Below, in pieces: positions 12,344 to 12,401 of a stretch of 12,401 nt of DNA. How positions within the stretch are numbered: position 1 is the first letter of the stretch; every line of letters begins with the position of its first letter. The notes beneath the pieces were generated by a model. It worked only from the letters and a program-made list of their open reading frames with translations. It was not told the DNA's origin and made no database searches. A program made the translations under genes and the position numbers. Source of the stretch: Bacillota bacterium (GTDB lineage Bacteria > Bacillota > Clostridia > Lutisporales > Lutisporaceae); assembly GCA_023405875.1 (NCBI GenBank), contig JAEXXN010000278.1:1-12401 (forward strand), read 5' to 3'.

Positions 12344-12401
12344 CCCTTATATTGCCACTCTACAATTATGCAAACGCCTTCCTGTCAGCCCATAGGCCCA
12401 A

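Overview
The window reads as low-to-mid GC Bacillota DNA, most likely class Clostridia. The evidence is a tRNA-sensing T-box leader in front of asnA, strong purine-rich ribosome binding sites, sigma-A type promoters, rho-independent terminators, a YmaF-type His-rich protein and a clostridial-style FMN dehydrogenase with an N-terminal cysteine cluster. Species cannot be fixed from the sequence. No rRNA, tRNA, CRISPR array, transposase or phage gene was seen. This is mostly chromosomal housekeeping and accessory metabolism, with several unusual structured intergenic elements.

Layout. Positions 1-209 hold no clear gene but contain a perfect 18-bp stem hairpin (76-163). On the minus strand comes asnA (210-1220, ammonia-dependent asparagine synthetase), with its own consensus promoter and an Asn-specifying T-box attenuator (about 1251-1652). 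Further upstream, also on minus, a FAD-dependent oxidoreductase (2314-3381) is followed by a GNAT acetyltransferase (1703-2263), probably one transcript. On plus there are a solitary PilZ c-di-GMP receptor (3612-3995) and a SEC-C zinc-motif protein (4134-4640), each with a recognisable promoter; the second ends at a strong terminator. Positions 4700-4844 hold two nested hairpin structures. Then comes an NAD-salvage operon: an NrtR-like Nudix/winged-helix regulator (4956-5870) and a nicotinate phosphoribosyltransferase family enzyme (5912-7258).

A ymaF-like His-rich gene (7382-7669, minus) diverges from an FMN-dependent alpha-hydroxy-acid dehydrogenase family gene (7787-8806, plus). That gene converges on an unknown protein gene (9126-9719, minus). 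Between the two sits the most unusual object of the window: a roughly 227-bp inverted repeat (8879-9105) that folds into a long stem ending in a three-way junction with two hairpins carrying near-identical AAGGAY loops. The right end has a UbiA-family decaprenyl-phosphate phosphoribosyltransferase-like gene (9955-10842, plus) tail-to-tail with a GT39-like polyprenyl-phosphate sugar transferase (10846-12228, minus), then a palindromic repeat unit (12267-12343).

Functional links. AsnA responds to uncharged tRNA-Asn through its leader. NrtR probably tunes the NAD salvage enzyme beside it. The UbiA and GT39 proteins may both act on polyprenyl-phosphate sugars at the membrane, although they are not co-transcribed. 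The structured elements at 4700-4844, 8879-9105 and 12267-12343 are not explained by the protein genes and are the places most worth following up.
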